Assembly (NCBI GenBank): GCA_964639245.1 | Contig: CAZXCU010000002.1 | Location: forward strand, 372,001 to 436,000 | From: SB15 sp964639245 | Lineage (GTDB): Bacteria > Chloroflexota > Anaerolineae > Aggregatilineales > J027 | Direction of reading: 5' to 3' | DNA: 64,000 nt | Shown here: positions 1 to 6,950 of the stretch, one piece after another | How the letters are laid out: the number at the start of each line of letters is the position of its first letter | Position numbering within the stretch: position 1 is the first letter of the stretch | Made by a program: the position numbers and the translations under genes | Notes under the pieces: model-generated | Databases searched by the model: none | Told to the model about the DNA's origin: nothing | What the model saw: the letters and a program-made list of their open reading frames with translations, nothing else

Positions 1-1
1 C

Positions 2-1207
2 ATGCTGATTGCCGATGTCAATGCCTCTTTTTCCTTTAGTGGTGAGATGACCTATCTCAAGCGTTCCGTGATGCGCGACCTGCTCAAATTGGCGGTCAAC
101 CCCGATATCATTTCATTGGCGGGGGGACTGCCTGCCAGTGAACATCTGCCCGTGGCTGAACTTGAAGATTGTCTGCAAACCGTTTTACGTCGGGATGGAG
201 CGCGGGCATTGCAATACAGCCCACAGTTCATGCCGTTACGTGAATGGATTGCCGAGTATATGCGCGGACGGGGGGTGGACTGTACCGCCGACAACATTTT
301 CATTACCAACGGCAATCAACAGGGCTTGGCGTTGATGTCTCGTTTGTTTTTGGACAGTGGGCAAGCGGTGGTCACGGAAGAACTTGTTTTCACGGGAATT
401 CAACAAATTACCGCCGGACGCGGGGCAGAAGTGCGGACGATTCCCACCGATTACGACACCGGCGCGGATATGGATGCTTTTGAAGCCGCACTGCGTCAGT
501 ACCCCAAACCCCGATTTGCTGTGTTTGTCCCCGATTTTCACAATCCGTTGGGGGTGAGTCTCTCCGAAGAAAAACGCGCTCAAGCCGCCGCCCTTGCCGC
601 CGAATATCATGTTCCCCTGATTGAAGATGATCCCTATGCCCCGTTGCGATTTGCAGGTTGTCCTTTGCCACCGATTAAAGCGTTTGATGAAGCGGGCATG
701 GTGTTTTATCTGGGGTCGTTTTCCAAAATGCTTGCGCCCGCGATGCGTCTTGGCTGGATTGTTGCCCCCACGACCTTGATTCCCAAAATTACCGTGCTGC
801 GCGAATCGCTGGATTTAGAATCCTCCACCCTCATTCAACGGACGGTGCATGAATTTCTGAGTCGCGGTCTGCTGGTGGGGCATTTAGAGAACCTCAATCG
901 GGTGAATCAGGAGCGGTGTGCGGCGCTCATGGAGGCGCTGGATGCCCATTTTGCCGATATTGCGGCGTGGACAGTGCCAACAGGCGGGTTGTTTAGCTGG
1001 TTGACGCTGCACGACGATGGGTTGAACACATGGACTTTGTTTGAAGAAGCCGTTCAACAGAAGGTGGCGTATATCCCCGGCGCGGCGTTCGCGGTGCATG
1101 GCGGATTTGAAAATACGATTCGCCTGAATTTTAGCAATGTCACGCCCGAAAATATCCATGAAGGGGTGCGGCGCTTGGCGGAAGTCGTGAAAAATTCAGA
1201 GAGGTAG
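2..1207 (+). CDS. PLP-dependent aminotransferase, LysN/2-aminoadipate type
   Basis: Class I/II aminotransferase that uses pyridoxal phosphate. Visible landmarks are the N-terminal SLAGGLP, the PDFHNPLG segment (cofactor-facing Asn), LIEDDPY (Asp against the pyridine ring), SFSKMLAPAMRLGW with the Schiff-base lysine, and RLNFSN with the carboxylate-binding Arg. The 401-aa length and the N-terminal pattern fit the LysN/MocR-like aminotransferase family without a DNA-binding domain. The first ATG lies at base 2 of the window, so an upstream extension cannot be excluded, although the length is already normal. It precedes the homogentisate operon by about 90 bp that contain a hairpin. It could supply 4-hydroxyphenylpyruvate from tyrosine (inference); 2-aminoadipate, aromatic or branched-chain substrates are equally possible from sequence. 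Confidence 0.85.
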   Translation: MLIADVNASFSFSGEMTYLKRSVMRDLLKLAVNPDIISLAGGLPASEHLPVAELEDCLQTVLRRDGARALQYSPQFMPLREWIAEYMRGRGVDCTADNIFITNGNQQGLALMSRLFLDSGQAVVTEELVFTGIQQITAGRGAEVRTIPTDYDTGADMDAFEAALRQYPKPRFAVFVPDFHNPLGVSLSEEKRAQAAALAAEYHVPLIEDDPYAPLRFAGCPLPPIKAFDEAGMVFYLGSFSKMLAPAMRLGWIVAPTTLIPKITVLRESLDLESSTLIQRTVHEFLSRGLLVGHLENLNRVNQERCAALMEALDAHFADIAAWTVPTGGLFSWLTLHDDGLNTWTLFEEAVQQKVAYIPGAAFAVHGGFENTIRLNFSNVTPENIHEGVRRLAEVVKNSER

Positions 1208-1218
1208 TTTTCCCTCAC

Positions 1219-1243
1219 CCCCTCTCCACTTATGGGAGAGGGG
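1219..1243. repeat. Short hairpin repeat (CCCCTCTCC / GGAGAGGGG)
   Basis: A perfect 9-bp inverted repeat with a 7-nt loop, just after the aminotransferase stop codon. The surrounding C-rich sequence resembles the larger intergenic repeat near 32.53-32.62 kb. It could act as an attenuator or weak terminator between the aminotransferase and the homogentisate genes, but there is no clear T-tract on either strand. Confidence 0.6.
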
Positions 1244-1298
1244 AGTCGTAAAGATAATACATTATGACTGACAGCTAGTTTTTAGAGGAGTGCATGTT

Positions 1299-2420
1299 AT
1301 GGTCGCAACAATTGAACCCCGTCCAATGACTGAGGAAGCCGATTTCCTCAAGATTAAGTCGATTGACCATCTTCATTTTTACGTGGGTAACGCAAAACAG
1401 GCCATGTATTACTGGTGGAAGGGCTTTGGCTTCCAACCGATTGCTTATTCGGGTCTGGAAACAGGCAACCGCCGTTTTGCCTCGTATGTGCTAGAGGCAG
1501 GAACGATTCGTTTTGTCGTGTCTGCGGCGTACCGTCCCACCGATGAAATTGCCGCCCATCATCTGCTGCATGGCGATGGGGTGAAAGTTATCGCGCTGGG
1601 GGTGGATGATGTCGAATCCGCTTACCGTGAAACCACTGCACGTGGGGCAGAAAGCGCATGGCTGCCACGGGAGGAAAAAGACGAACACGGGATTGTTCGC
1701 ACCTCCGCGATTAAAGCCTACGGGGATACGCTGCACGTCTTTGTAGACCGTTCCGATTACAACGGCGTGTTCATGCCCGGCTATGTGTCAAAATCCTATC
1801 CGACAGAATCGGTGGGCTTGGCGGCGGTTGACCACATTGTGGGGAATGTCGAACTCGGCAAAATGGATAAGTGGGTCAAGTTCTATCATGATGTGATGGG
1901 TTTCCGCCAACTGCTGCATTTTGATGACAAAGACATCAGCACCGAATATTCCGCGCTCATGTCCAAAGTGATGGAAAATGGCAACGGGCGGGTGAAATTC
2001 CCCATCAACGAACCCGCCGATGGCAAAAAGAAAAGCCAGATTGAAGAATATCTGGATTATTATTTGACCCCCGGTGTGCAGCATATCGCCATCGCAACAG
2101 GCGATATTTTGAAAACAGTTGCCGAACTGCGCGAACGCGGGATTGAATTTTTGCGTGTGCCAGATACCTATTATGACGTGCTACCGAGCCGTGTGGGGCA
2201 AATCAAAGAGTCGATGGACACGATTCGGGAACAGGGCATCCTGGTTGACCGTGACGATGAAGGCTATCTGCTGCAAATTTTCTCCAAACCCCTCCAAGAC
2301 CGTCCGACGATGTTTGTCGAAATCATCCAGCGTCACGGCAGCAGGGGTTTCGGCAAGGGCAATTTTAAGGCATTATTTGAGGCGATTGAACTCGAACAAG
2401 AAAAACGGGGCAACCTCTAA
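1299..2420 (+). CDS. hpd: 4-hydroxyphenylpyruvate dioxygenase
   Basis: Non-haem Fe(II) enzyme converting 4-hydroxyphenylpyruvate and O2 to homogentisate and CO2, the second step of tyrosine degradation. The chain has the double vicinal-oxygen-chelate fold of the family. The expected 2-His-1-Glu iron ligands are readable at His179 (VDHIVGN), His262 (VQHIAIA) and Glu341 (FVEIIQRHG). I start at the ATG at 1299 because AGAGGAG stands 8 nt upstream; a GTG nine bases earlier is in frame but overlaps the ribosome site. Length 373 aa is normal. It is the first gene of a five-gene run with gaps of 0-14 bp, so it is probably co-transcribed with the next four genes. Confidence 0.95.
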   Translation: MVATIEPRPMTEEADFLKIKSIDHLHFYVGNAKQAMYYWWKGFGFQPIAYSGLETGNRRFASYVLEAGTIRFVVSAAYRPTDEIAAHHLLHGDGVKVIALGVDDVESAYRETTARGAESAWLPREEKDEHGIVRTSAIKAYGDTLHVFVDRSDYNGVFMPGYVSKSYPTESVGLAAVDHIVGNVELGKMDKWVKFYHDVMGFRQLLHFDDKDISTEYSALMSKVMENGNGRVKFPINEPADGKKKSQIEEYLDYYLTPGVQHIAIATGDILKTVAELRERGIEFLRVPDTYYDVLPSRVGQIKESMDTIREQGILVDRDDEGYLLQIFSKPLQDRPTMFVEIIQRHGSRGFGKGNFKALFEAIELEQEKRGNL

Positions 2421-2422
2421 TT

Positions 2423-3391
2423 ATGCGTCTGATCAGTTTTCGTCCATCGACTCATCCTGTGTTGAAAAAGGTCAAACCGGAACAAATCCCTTTTTATATG
2501 GGGGCGGTGGTCGGTGAGAAAGTATTGGAATTTACTATCAGCATTCCCAGCTTGGATGCCTATATCCGTCAGGGAGCGCTGATTGATGTCGATGTGCGAC
2601 GGGTGGTCGCACAGGCGGAGGCCGGTCAATTTGACGGCCTGACCTACCGCCTCAAACCTGTGCGGGTGCATCACTTGAGTCAGGTGCTGCTCGAAGCGCC
2701 GATTCACCCGAACACATTGCGGGATTTTTATGCGTTTGAGCAGCATGTCAAAACCGCCAATGAAAATCGTGGACGGGAAGTGCCAGCCGCATGGTATGAC
2801 ATGCCCGTTTTTTATTTTTCCAACCATACCGCCATCTACGGGCCGGGCGCAGTGATTCCACACCCCAAAGCGAGTCAGGCGTTAGATTATGAATTGGAAG
2901 TGGCGTGTATTATCGGCAAACCCGGCAAGGATATTCCCGCCGAAAAAGCCGAAGACTACATTTTTGGCTACACCATTTTCAACGATTGGTCGGCGCGGGA
3001 TTTGCAGCGCCAAGAAGTGATGGTGGGGCTTGGGCCTGCCAAAGCCAAAGATTTTGCGTCGTCGCTTGGCCCGGCCATTGTTACCAAAGAAGCGCTGGCG
3101 GATAAACACACAGGTCGTCCGGGTGTGTATGATTTAGCAATGGTTGCACGGGTCAACGGGGAGGAACGTTCGCGGGGTAATTGGAAGGATATTCATTATT
3201 CTTTTGGCGAACTTGTTGCCCGCGCTTCGCAGGATGTTCAACTTTTCCCCGGTGATGTCATCGGGTCTGGCACAGTGGGGACAGGCTGCCTGTTGGAATT
3301 AACCAAAGGGCAAGGCCCGTGGCTGCAACCCGGCGATGTGGTGGAATTGGAAATTGAGCGCTTTGGCGTTTTGCAAAATACCATAGGGTAG
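2423..3391 (+). CDS. Fumarylacetoacetate hydrolase family protein
   Basis: FAH-superfamily enzyme, in this context most likely fumarylacetoacetase, which cleaves fumarylacetoacetate to fumarate and acetoacetate at the end of homogentisate degradation. The C-terminal two thirds carry the family signature: YELEVACIIGKPGKDI, then FGYTIFNDWSARDLQ, and GSGTVGTGCLLEL near the end, with acidic metal-binding residues. The N-terminal 100 residues are less typical and probably form the small N-terminal domain. It starts 2 bp after the hpd stop. The superfamily also contains hydratases, isomerases and decarboxylases, so the exact reaction rests on the operon. No gene resembling a glutathione-type maleylacetoacetate isomerase accompanies it. 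Confidence 0.85.
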   Translation: MRLISFRPSTHPVLKKVKPEQIPFYMGAVVGEKVLEFTISIPSLDAYIRQGALIDVDVRRVVAQAEAGQFDGLTYRLKPVRVHHLSQVLLEAPIHPNTLRDFYAFEQHVKTANENRGREVPAAWYDMPVFYFSNHTAIYGPGAVIPHPKASQALDYELEVACIIGKPGKDIPAEKAEDYIFGYTIFNDWSARDLQRQEVMVGLGPAKAKDFASSLGPAIVTKEALADKHTGRPGVYDLAMVARVNGEERSRGNWKDIHYSFGELVARASQDVQLFPGDVIGSGTVGTGCLLELTKGQGPWLQPGDVVELEIERFGVLQNTIG

Positions 3392-3394
3392 CTT

Positions 3395-3925
3395 ATGCCG
3401 CTTGAAGTGGATGCCAATACCAAACTTTCCAAAGCGCTTAAACTGCATCCTGACGTGTTAGAGTATATCGTCAGTTTGAATCCGCATGATTTTGAACGGC
3501 TGCACAACCCCCTGATGCGAACCGTGATGCCGCCGCGCATCACTTTGGGGCGGATTGCCCGCATGACGCATACACCCATTGCCGAAATTCTGGAACGGAT
3601 TCATACGATTGCGGGGTTGCCATTTGACCGTGCTGCATTGGCGAATAGTGTTTTTGAAGAAATTCCCGCGAATGGGGTGGAAAAACCCGTATGGGCGGAT
3701 TCCCCCGCGCACATTGTGGATTTGCTTGCCAGCGATGAACGACTGGATGTTGACCCCATCATCCCGATTTTTCAGGCGATTAAAAAGTCCACGGAGGGTG
3801 AGGTGATTTTGGTTAAACACAAATGGGAACCTCAACCGCTTTATGATGTGTGGGTCAAACAGCAAATCGCCTATTTCGCGGAACAAAAATCCGACAATGA
3901 GTGGTGGATTTATCTACGCAAATAA
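3395..3925 (+). CDS. DUF1858/DUF2249-like two-domain protein in the homogentisate operon
   Basis: Protein of 176 aa with no certain function. The first ~70 residues resemble a DUF1858-type helical domain (LHPDVLEYIVSLNPHDFERLHNPL). The last ~60 residues (DVDPIIPIFQAI, then EGEVILVKHKWEPQPLYDVW, ending WWIYLRK) resemble the DUF2249/TusA-like fold that often follows DUF1858 in redox and nitrogen-metabolism proteins. It starts 3 bp after the FAH-family gene and ends 14 bp before the homogentisate dioxygenase start, so it is embedded in the operon. No conserved cysteine is visible. A role in homogentisate breakdown is inferred only from position. Domain assignments are from pattern recognition and are tentative. 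Confidence 0.75.
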   Translation: MPLEVDANTKLSKALKLHPDVLEYIVSLNPHDFERLHNPLMRTVMPPRITLGRIARMTHTPIAEILERIHTIAGLPFDRAALANSVFEEIPANGVEKPVWADSPAHIVDLLASDERLDVDPIIPIFQAIKKSTEGEVILVKHKWEPQPLYDVWVKQQIAYFAEQKSDNEWWIYLRK

Positions 3926-3939
3926 AAGGAGACTTTGGG

Positions 3940-5103
3940 ATGTACTACTACCGACTTGGCGACATTCCCCAAAAAAGACATACCCAGTTCCGCAAACCCA
4001 GCGGGGAACTGTATCGGGAAGAAGTGATGGGCTTGGAAGGCTTCTCCGGCATCCAATCCATTTTGTATCATTATTTTTTGCCCCCGCGAGTCCTCAAGGT
4101 GGAGGATTTAGGCCCAGCTGTGCCTGAATACGCCGAATTTGGCGGGGTGCGGCATCGCGCTTTTTCCACAGAGACTATTCCGGCAGGTGGGGACGCGGTG
4201 TCGGCGCGGCGGGTGTTGATGGGCAACAACGATGTCACGCTGGGGGTCAGCCGCCCTACGCGCAGCATGGATTATTTTTATCGCAACGCACAGGCGTATG
4301 AAGTCTGGTTTGTGCATGAGGGGATTGGCGAACTGCGCTCTCAATTTGGCATCCTCGATTTTATGCCGGGCGATTACATCATCATCCCCTATGGGACGAC
4401 ATGGCAGATGAGCCTCAATGAAGACGAAGCCCGCTTTTTTGTGATTGAAGCGCCCTCTGAAATTCATGCCCCGAAACGCTATCTGAACAAGGTCGGGCAA
4501 CTGCTGGAACATGCGCCGTATTGCGAACGGGATTTCCGCCTGCCGCAAAATCTGGAAGTGCATACCGAACGCGGCGAATTTGAAGTTCGCATCAAGGCAC
4601 GCGATAGAATGACACGGCATGTGCTTGACCATCATCCGTTGGATGTGGTGGGGTGGGATGGCTATTTATACCCCTATATTTTTAGCATCCACGATTTTGA
4701 ACCCATCACCGGACGCATCCACCAACCGCCGCCCGTGCATCAGACCTTTGAAGGGTGGAATTTTGTGGTGTGTTCATTTGTGCCACGCCTGTTTGACTAT
4801 CACCCGGAAGGGATTCCCGCGCCGTACAATCATTCCAACGTCAATTCGGATGAAATGATTTATTACTGTGATGGGAATTTCATGTCGCGCAAGGGCATTG
4901 ATAAATACGATATGACGCTGCATCCGAGTGGCCTGCCGCACGGCCCGCAACCCGGCGCAACCGAAGCCTCAATTGGCAAGGAAAAAACGGAAGAACTCGC
5001 TGTGATGGTGGATACCTTCCGCCCGCTACATATCACCGTGAATGCGCTGGAAATGGAAAAAACAGGCTACATGGACTCGTGGTTGGAAGGCACAGGCGAA
5101 TAA
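3940..5103 (+). CDS. hmgA: Homogentisate 1,2-dioxygenase
   Basis: Opens the aromatic ring of homogentisate to give maleylacetoacetate, using Fe(II). This cupin protein of 387 aa has the family-specific run FVVCSFVPRLFDYHP followed by the iron-site segment PYNHSNVNSDEMIYY. Probable ligands are His298, Asp304 or Glu305, and His334 in LPHGPQPG. I take the ATG at 3940, preceded by AAAGGAG at a normal distance, rather than an in-frame GTG at 3901 that lies inside the previous gene. It belongs to the group of shorter bacterial enzymes. Its stop codon abuts the ATG of the next gene, which implies translational coupling. Confidence 0.93.
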   Translation: MYYYRLGDIPQKRHTQFRKPSGELYREEVMGLEGFSGIQSILYHYFLPPRVLKVEDLGPAVPEYAEFGGVRHRAFSTETIPAGGDAVSARRVLMGNNDVTLGVSRPTRSMDYFYRNAQAYEVWFVHEGIGELRSQFGILDFMPGDYIIIPYGTTWQMSLNEDEARFFVIEAPSEIHAPKRYLNKVGQLLEHAPYCERDFRLPQNLEVHTERGEFEVRIKARDRMTRHVLDHHPLDVVGWDGYLYPYIFSIHDFEPITGRIHQPPPVHQTFEGWNFVVCSFVPRLFDYHPEGIPAPYNHSNVNSDEMIYYCDGNFMSRKGIDKYDMTLHPSGLPHGPQPGATEASIGKEKTEELAVMVDTFRPLHITVNALEMEKTGYMDSWLEGTGE

Positions 5104-5733
5104 ATGGAAGCTGCCGCCCACAGCCTGCCGCATCAAGCCGTGTATAAGATTTTGACGGGGGCGGTGTTGCCCCGTCCGATTGGTTGGATTTCGAGCATCA
5201 ATGAAGCGGGGCAGGCCAACCTTGCCCCTTTTTCGTTTTTTAACGTGGTGTGTGCCAACCCGCCCACCGTGTTATTTTGCCCGATGTACAGCAGCGCCCG
5301 TCAATCGAAAAAAAATACGCTGCATAACGTCGCCAGTACAGGGGAATTTGTGGTCAATATCGTGACGGAAGCGCTGGCAAACGCCATGAATTTGACCTCC
5401 GGCGAATATCCCGACGAGGTGAGTGAGTTTGACGTGGCGGGGGTGACTCCTACCGCGTCGGTTGCCGTTAAACCGCCACGGGTGGCAGAAAGCCCGATCC
5501 ATTTTGAATGTCGGGTGCAGCAAATTATCGAAATTGGCAGTGGGGCGGGGTCGGGCGCGGTGGTCATCGGGCAGGTGGTGCATCTGCATGTTGATGATGC
5601 CGTGCTGCTGGGCGAGGACAAAATTGATCTCAGCAAATTGCAGCCGATTGGTCGTCTAGCGGGAACAGCCTATACCCGTGTAACCGATGTGTTTGATCTG
5701 GTGCGTCCCCCAGCAGAGTCTAATAAAAAATAA
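5104..5733 (+). CDS. Flavin reductase-like FMN-binding protein
   Basis: Protein of 209 aa with the split-beta-barrel flavin reductase domain: LPRPIGWISSINEAGQANLAPFSFFNVV near the N-terminus, then the ARQSKKNTLHNV and GEFVVNIV segments typical of FMN-binding reductases of this family. It would reduce flavin with NAD(P)H for a partner oxygenase or act directly on a small substrate. It starts immediately after the hmgA TAA, so it belongs to the homogentisate operon. No monooxygenase partner is visible in the operon, so its part in the pathway is unclear. The stop codon lies inside the stem of the hairpin terminator used from the other strand. Confidence 0.85.
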   Translation: MEAAAHSLPHQAVYKILTGAVLPRPIGWISSINEAGQANLAPFSFFNVVCANPPTVLFCPMYSSARQSKKNTLHNVASTGEFVVNIVTEALANAMNLTSGEYPDEVSEFDVAGVTPTASVAVKPPRVAESPIHFECRVQQIIEIGSGAGSGAVVIGQVVHLHVDDAVLLGEDKIDLSKLQPIGRLAGTAYTRVTDVFDLVRPPAESNKK

Positions 5734-5758
5734 GACCCGCTTGTTGGGCGGGTCTTAT
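5730..5758 (-). terminator. Hairpin terminator between convergent genes
   Basis: An 11-bp perfect inverted repeat with a 7-nt loop. Read on the minus strand it is followed by a run of T, so it is a strong terminator for the small gene on that strand. On the plus strand the run of A precedes the stem, so termination of the homogentisate operon there would be weaker. The stem includes the flavin reductase TAA. Confidence 0.85.
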
Positions 5759-5775
5759 AGCCATTTCACATCAGG

Positions 5776-5970
5776 CTATTCGGTCTGAAGATCAAGTTTA
5801 TCCCATTGGTCTTTGCTGACGAACTTGGTCAGTTTGCGGCTGTCGTCGGTGGTGCCGCGCAAACCGTAACGGGTCTGGTTGTTTTTCGTGGTAAAGGTTA
5901 CTTTACGCACGTTCTTTTCATCCAGATTGACCTTCTTCTTTAACTTAATATCGTAAAATTCGATTGCCAT
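5776..5970 (-). CDS. Small basic hypothetical protein, 64 aa
   Basis: I place the start at the ATG ending at 5970 (MAIEFYDIKLKKKV), which is preceded by AGAAAGG. A longer in-frame reading upstream looks like untranslated leader. The product is short, lysine-rich and probably one small beta-rich domain with the run TRYGLRGTTDDSRKLTKFV. I do not recognise the family. It is followed at once by a strong terminator and is about 100 bp beyond the PP2C phosphatase gene on the same strand. The good ribosome site and its own terminator support expression. Confidence 0.7.
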   Translation of the reverse strand: MAIEFYDIKLKKKVNLDEKNVRKVTFTTKNNQTRYGLRGTTDDSRKLTKFVSKDQWDKLDLQTE

Positions 5971-6071
5971 GATGGATACCTTTCTAACTAGCTTTGAATA
6001 GCGTAGCATAGTTCTCGCATAAAGGAAGGCGGTAAACATTATAATTCCGTTAGACTCTTGGGAAAATGCCC

Positions 6072-6863
6072 TTAATTTTCCTTGTGTTTGAGCTTGACTA
6101 AAACAATCGCAATATTATCACGTCCTCCCGCCGCATTGGTGGCATCAATCAGGGCTTGGCAGGCGGATTGGGCCGAGTCCGCTGACATGATAATCCCCCA
6201 GATTTCATCGTTGGTAAGCTCATCCCACAAGCCATCCGAACACAACAGCAGGTAATCATTTTCCTGCAATTTTTCGGTGTAAAGGTCGATGGTGACTTGA
6301 TCGGTGGTGCCGATTGCCTGTGTAAGAATGTTGCGGTGGGGGTGACTGTTGGCCTGTTCGGGCGTGATGACCCCGGCTTCGACTAATTTTTGCACATAGG
6401 TATGGTCGCTGGTAATCTGACGGATGCCATTTTCATTGACCAGATAAGCACGGCTGTCGCCTACATTGACAATGTGGGCGTTGTTGCCGGCGACTACCGC
6501 CATCACCAAGGTTGTTCCCATGTCGGAACGGGTTTCTTGCCCGCGATTGTGTACCATCTGGTTGGCAAGGGCAACCGCACTGTGCAGCCATTTCTGGTAG
6601 TTTTCGGGCATCTCCGCGTCATGCGTGGTCATTTCGCCCATAAATTCCCGAATGGCGGTTCTCACGGCTAATTTGCTGGCGACTTCTCCCGCGTTATGCC
6701 CGCCCATGCCATCCGCCACCACATAGAGTCCCACCGACTGCGCGAGGTCTTCGCTGGCTTGGCTGACTTTCACCGCGCCCAGACTGTCCTCATTATTTTC
6801 ACGGACTTGGCCTTTGTCGATGTGCCAGCCGATTTCCTGTGTTGTTTCGTTCTGGTCGGTCAT
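6072..6863 (-). CDS. PP2C-family Ser/Thr protein phosphatase
   Basis: Metal-dependent phosphatase of the bacterial Stp/PrpC type, which removes phosphate from Ser/Thr residues. All core motifs are present: RENNEDS (metal Asp), VVADGMGGHNAGEVAS (metal Asp), VNVGDSRAYL, LLCSDGLWDEL, and GGRDNIAIVLV near the C-terminus. It is a single soluble catalytic domain of 263 aa without membrane segments. It lies about 90 bp downstream of a multi-domain histidine kinase on the same strand. No Hanks-type kinase gene is in the window, so its partner must be encoded elsewhere. Confidence 0.93.
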   Translation of the reverse strand: MTDQNETTQEIGWHIDKGQVRENNEDSLGAVKVSQASEDLAQSVGLYVVADGMGGHNAGEVASKLAVRTAIREFMGEMTTHDAEMPENYQKWLHSAVALANQMVHNRGQETRSDMGTTLVMAVVAGNNAHIVNVGDSRAYLVNENGIRQITSDHTYVQKLVEAGVITPEQANSHPHRNILTQAIGTTDQVTIDLYTEKLQENDYLLLCSDGLWDELTNDEIWGIIMSADSAQSACQALIDATNAAGGRDNIAIVLVKLKHKEN

Positions 6864-6950
6864 ATCCCGCGATGTTCCTTATAAAAATTTATCTTAGCGT
6901 GCCTGATGAAAAAGCAAATGAGAAGAAAATGAGCGAAAGCTAAGATGATT

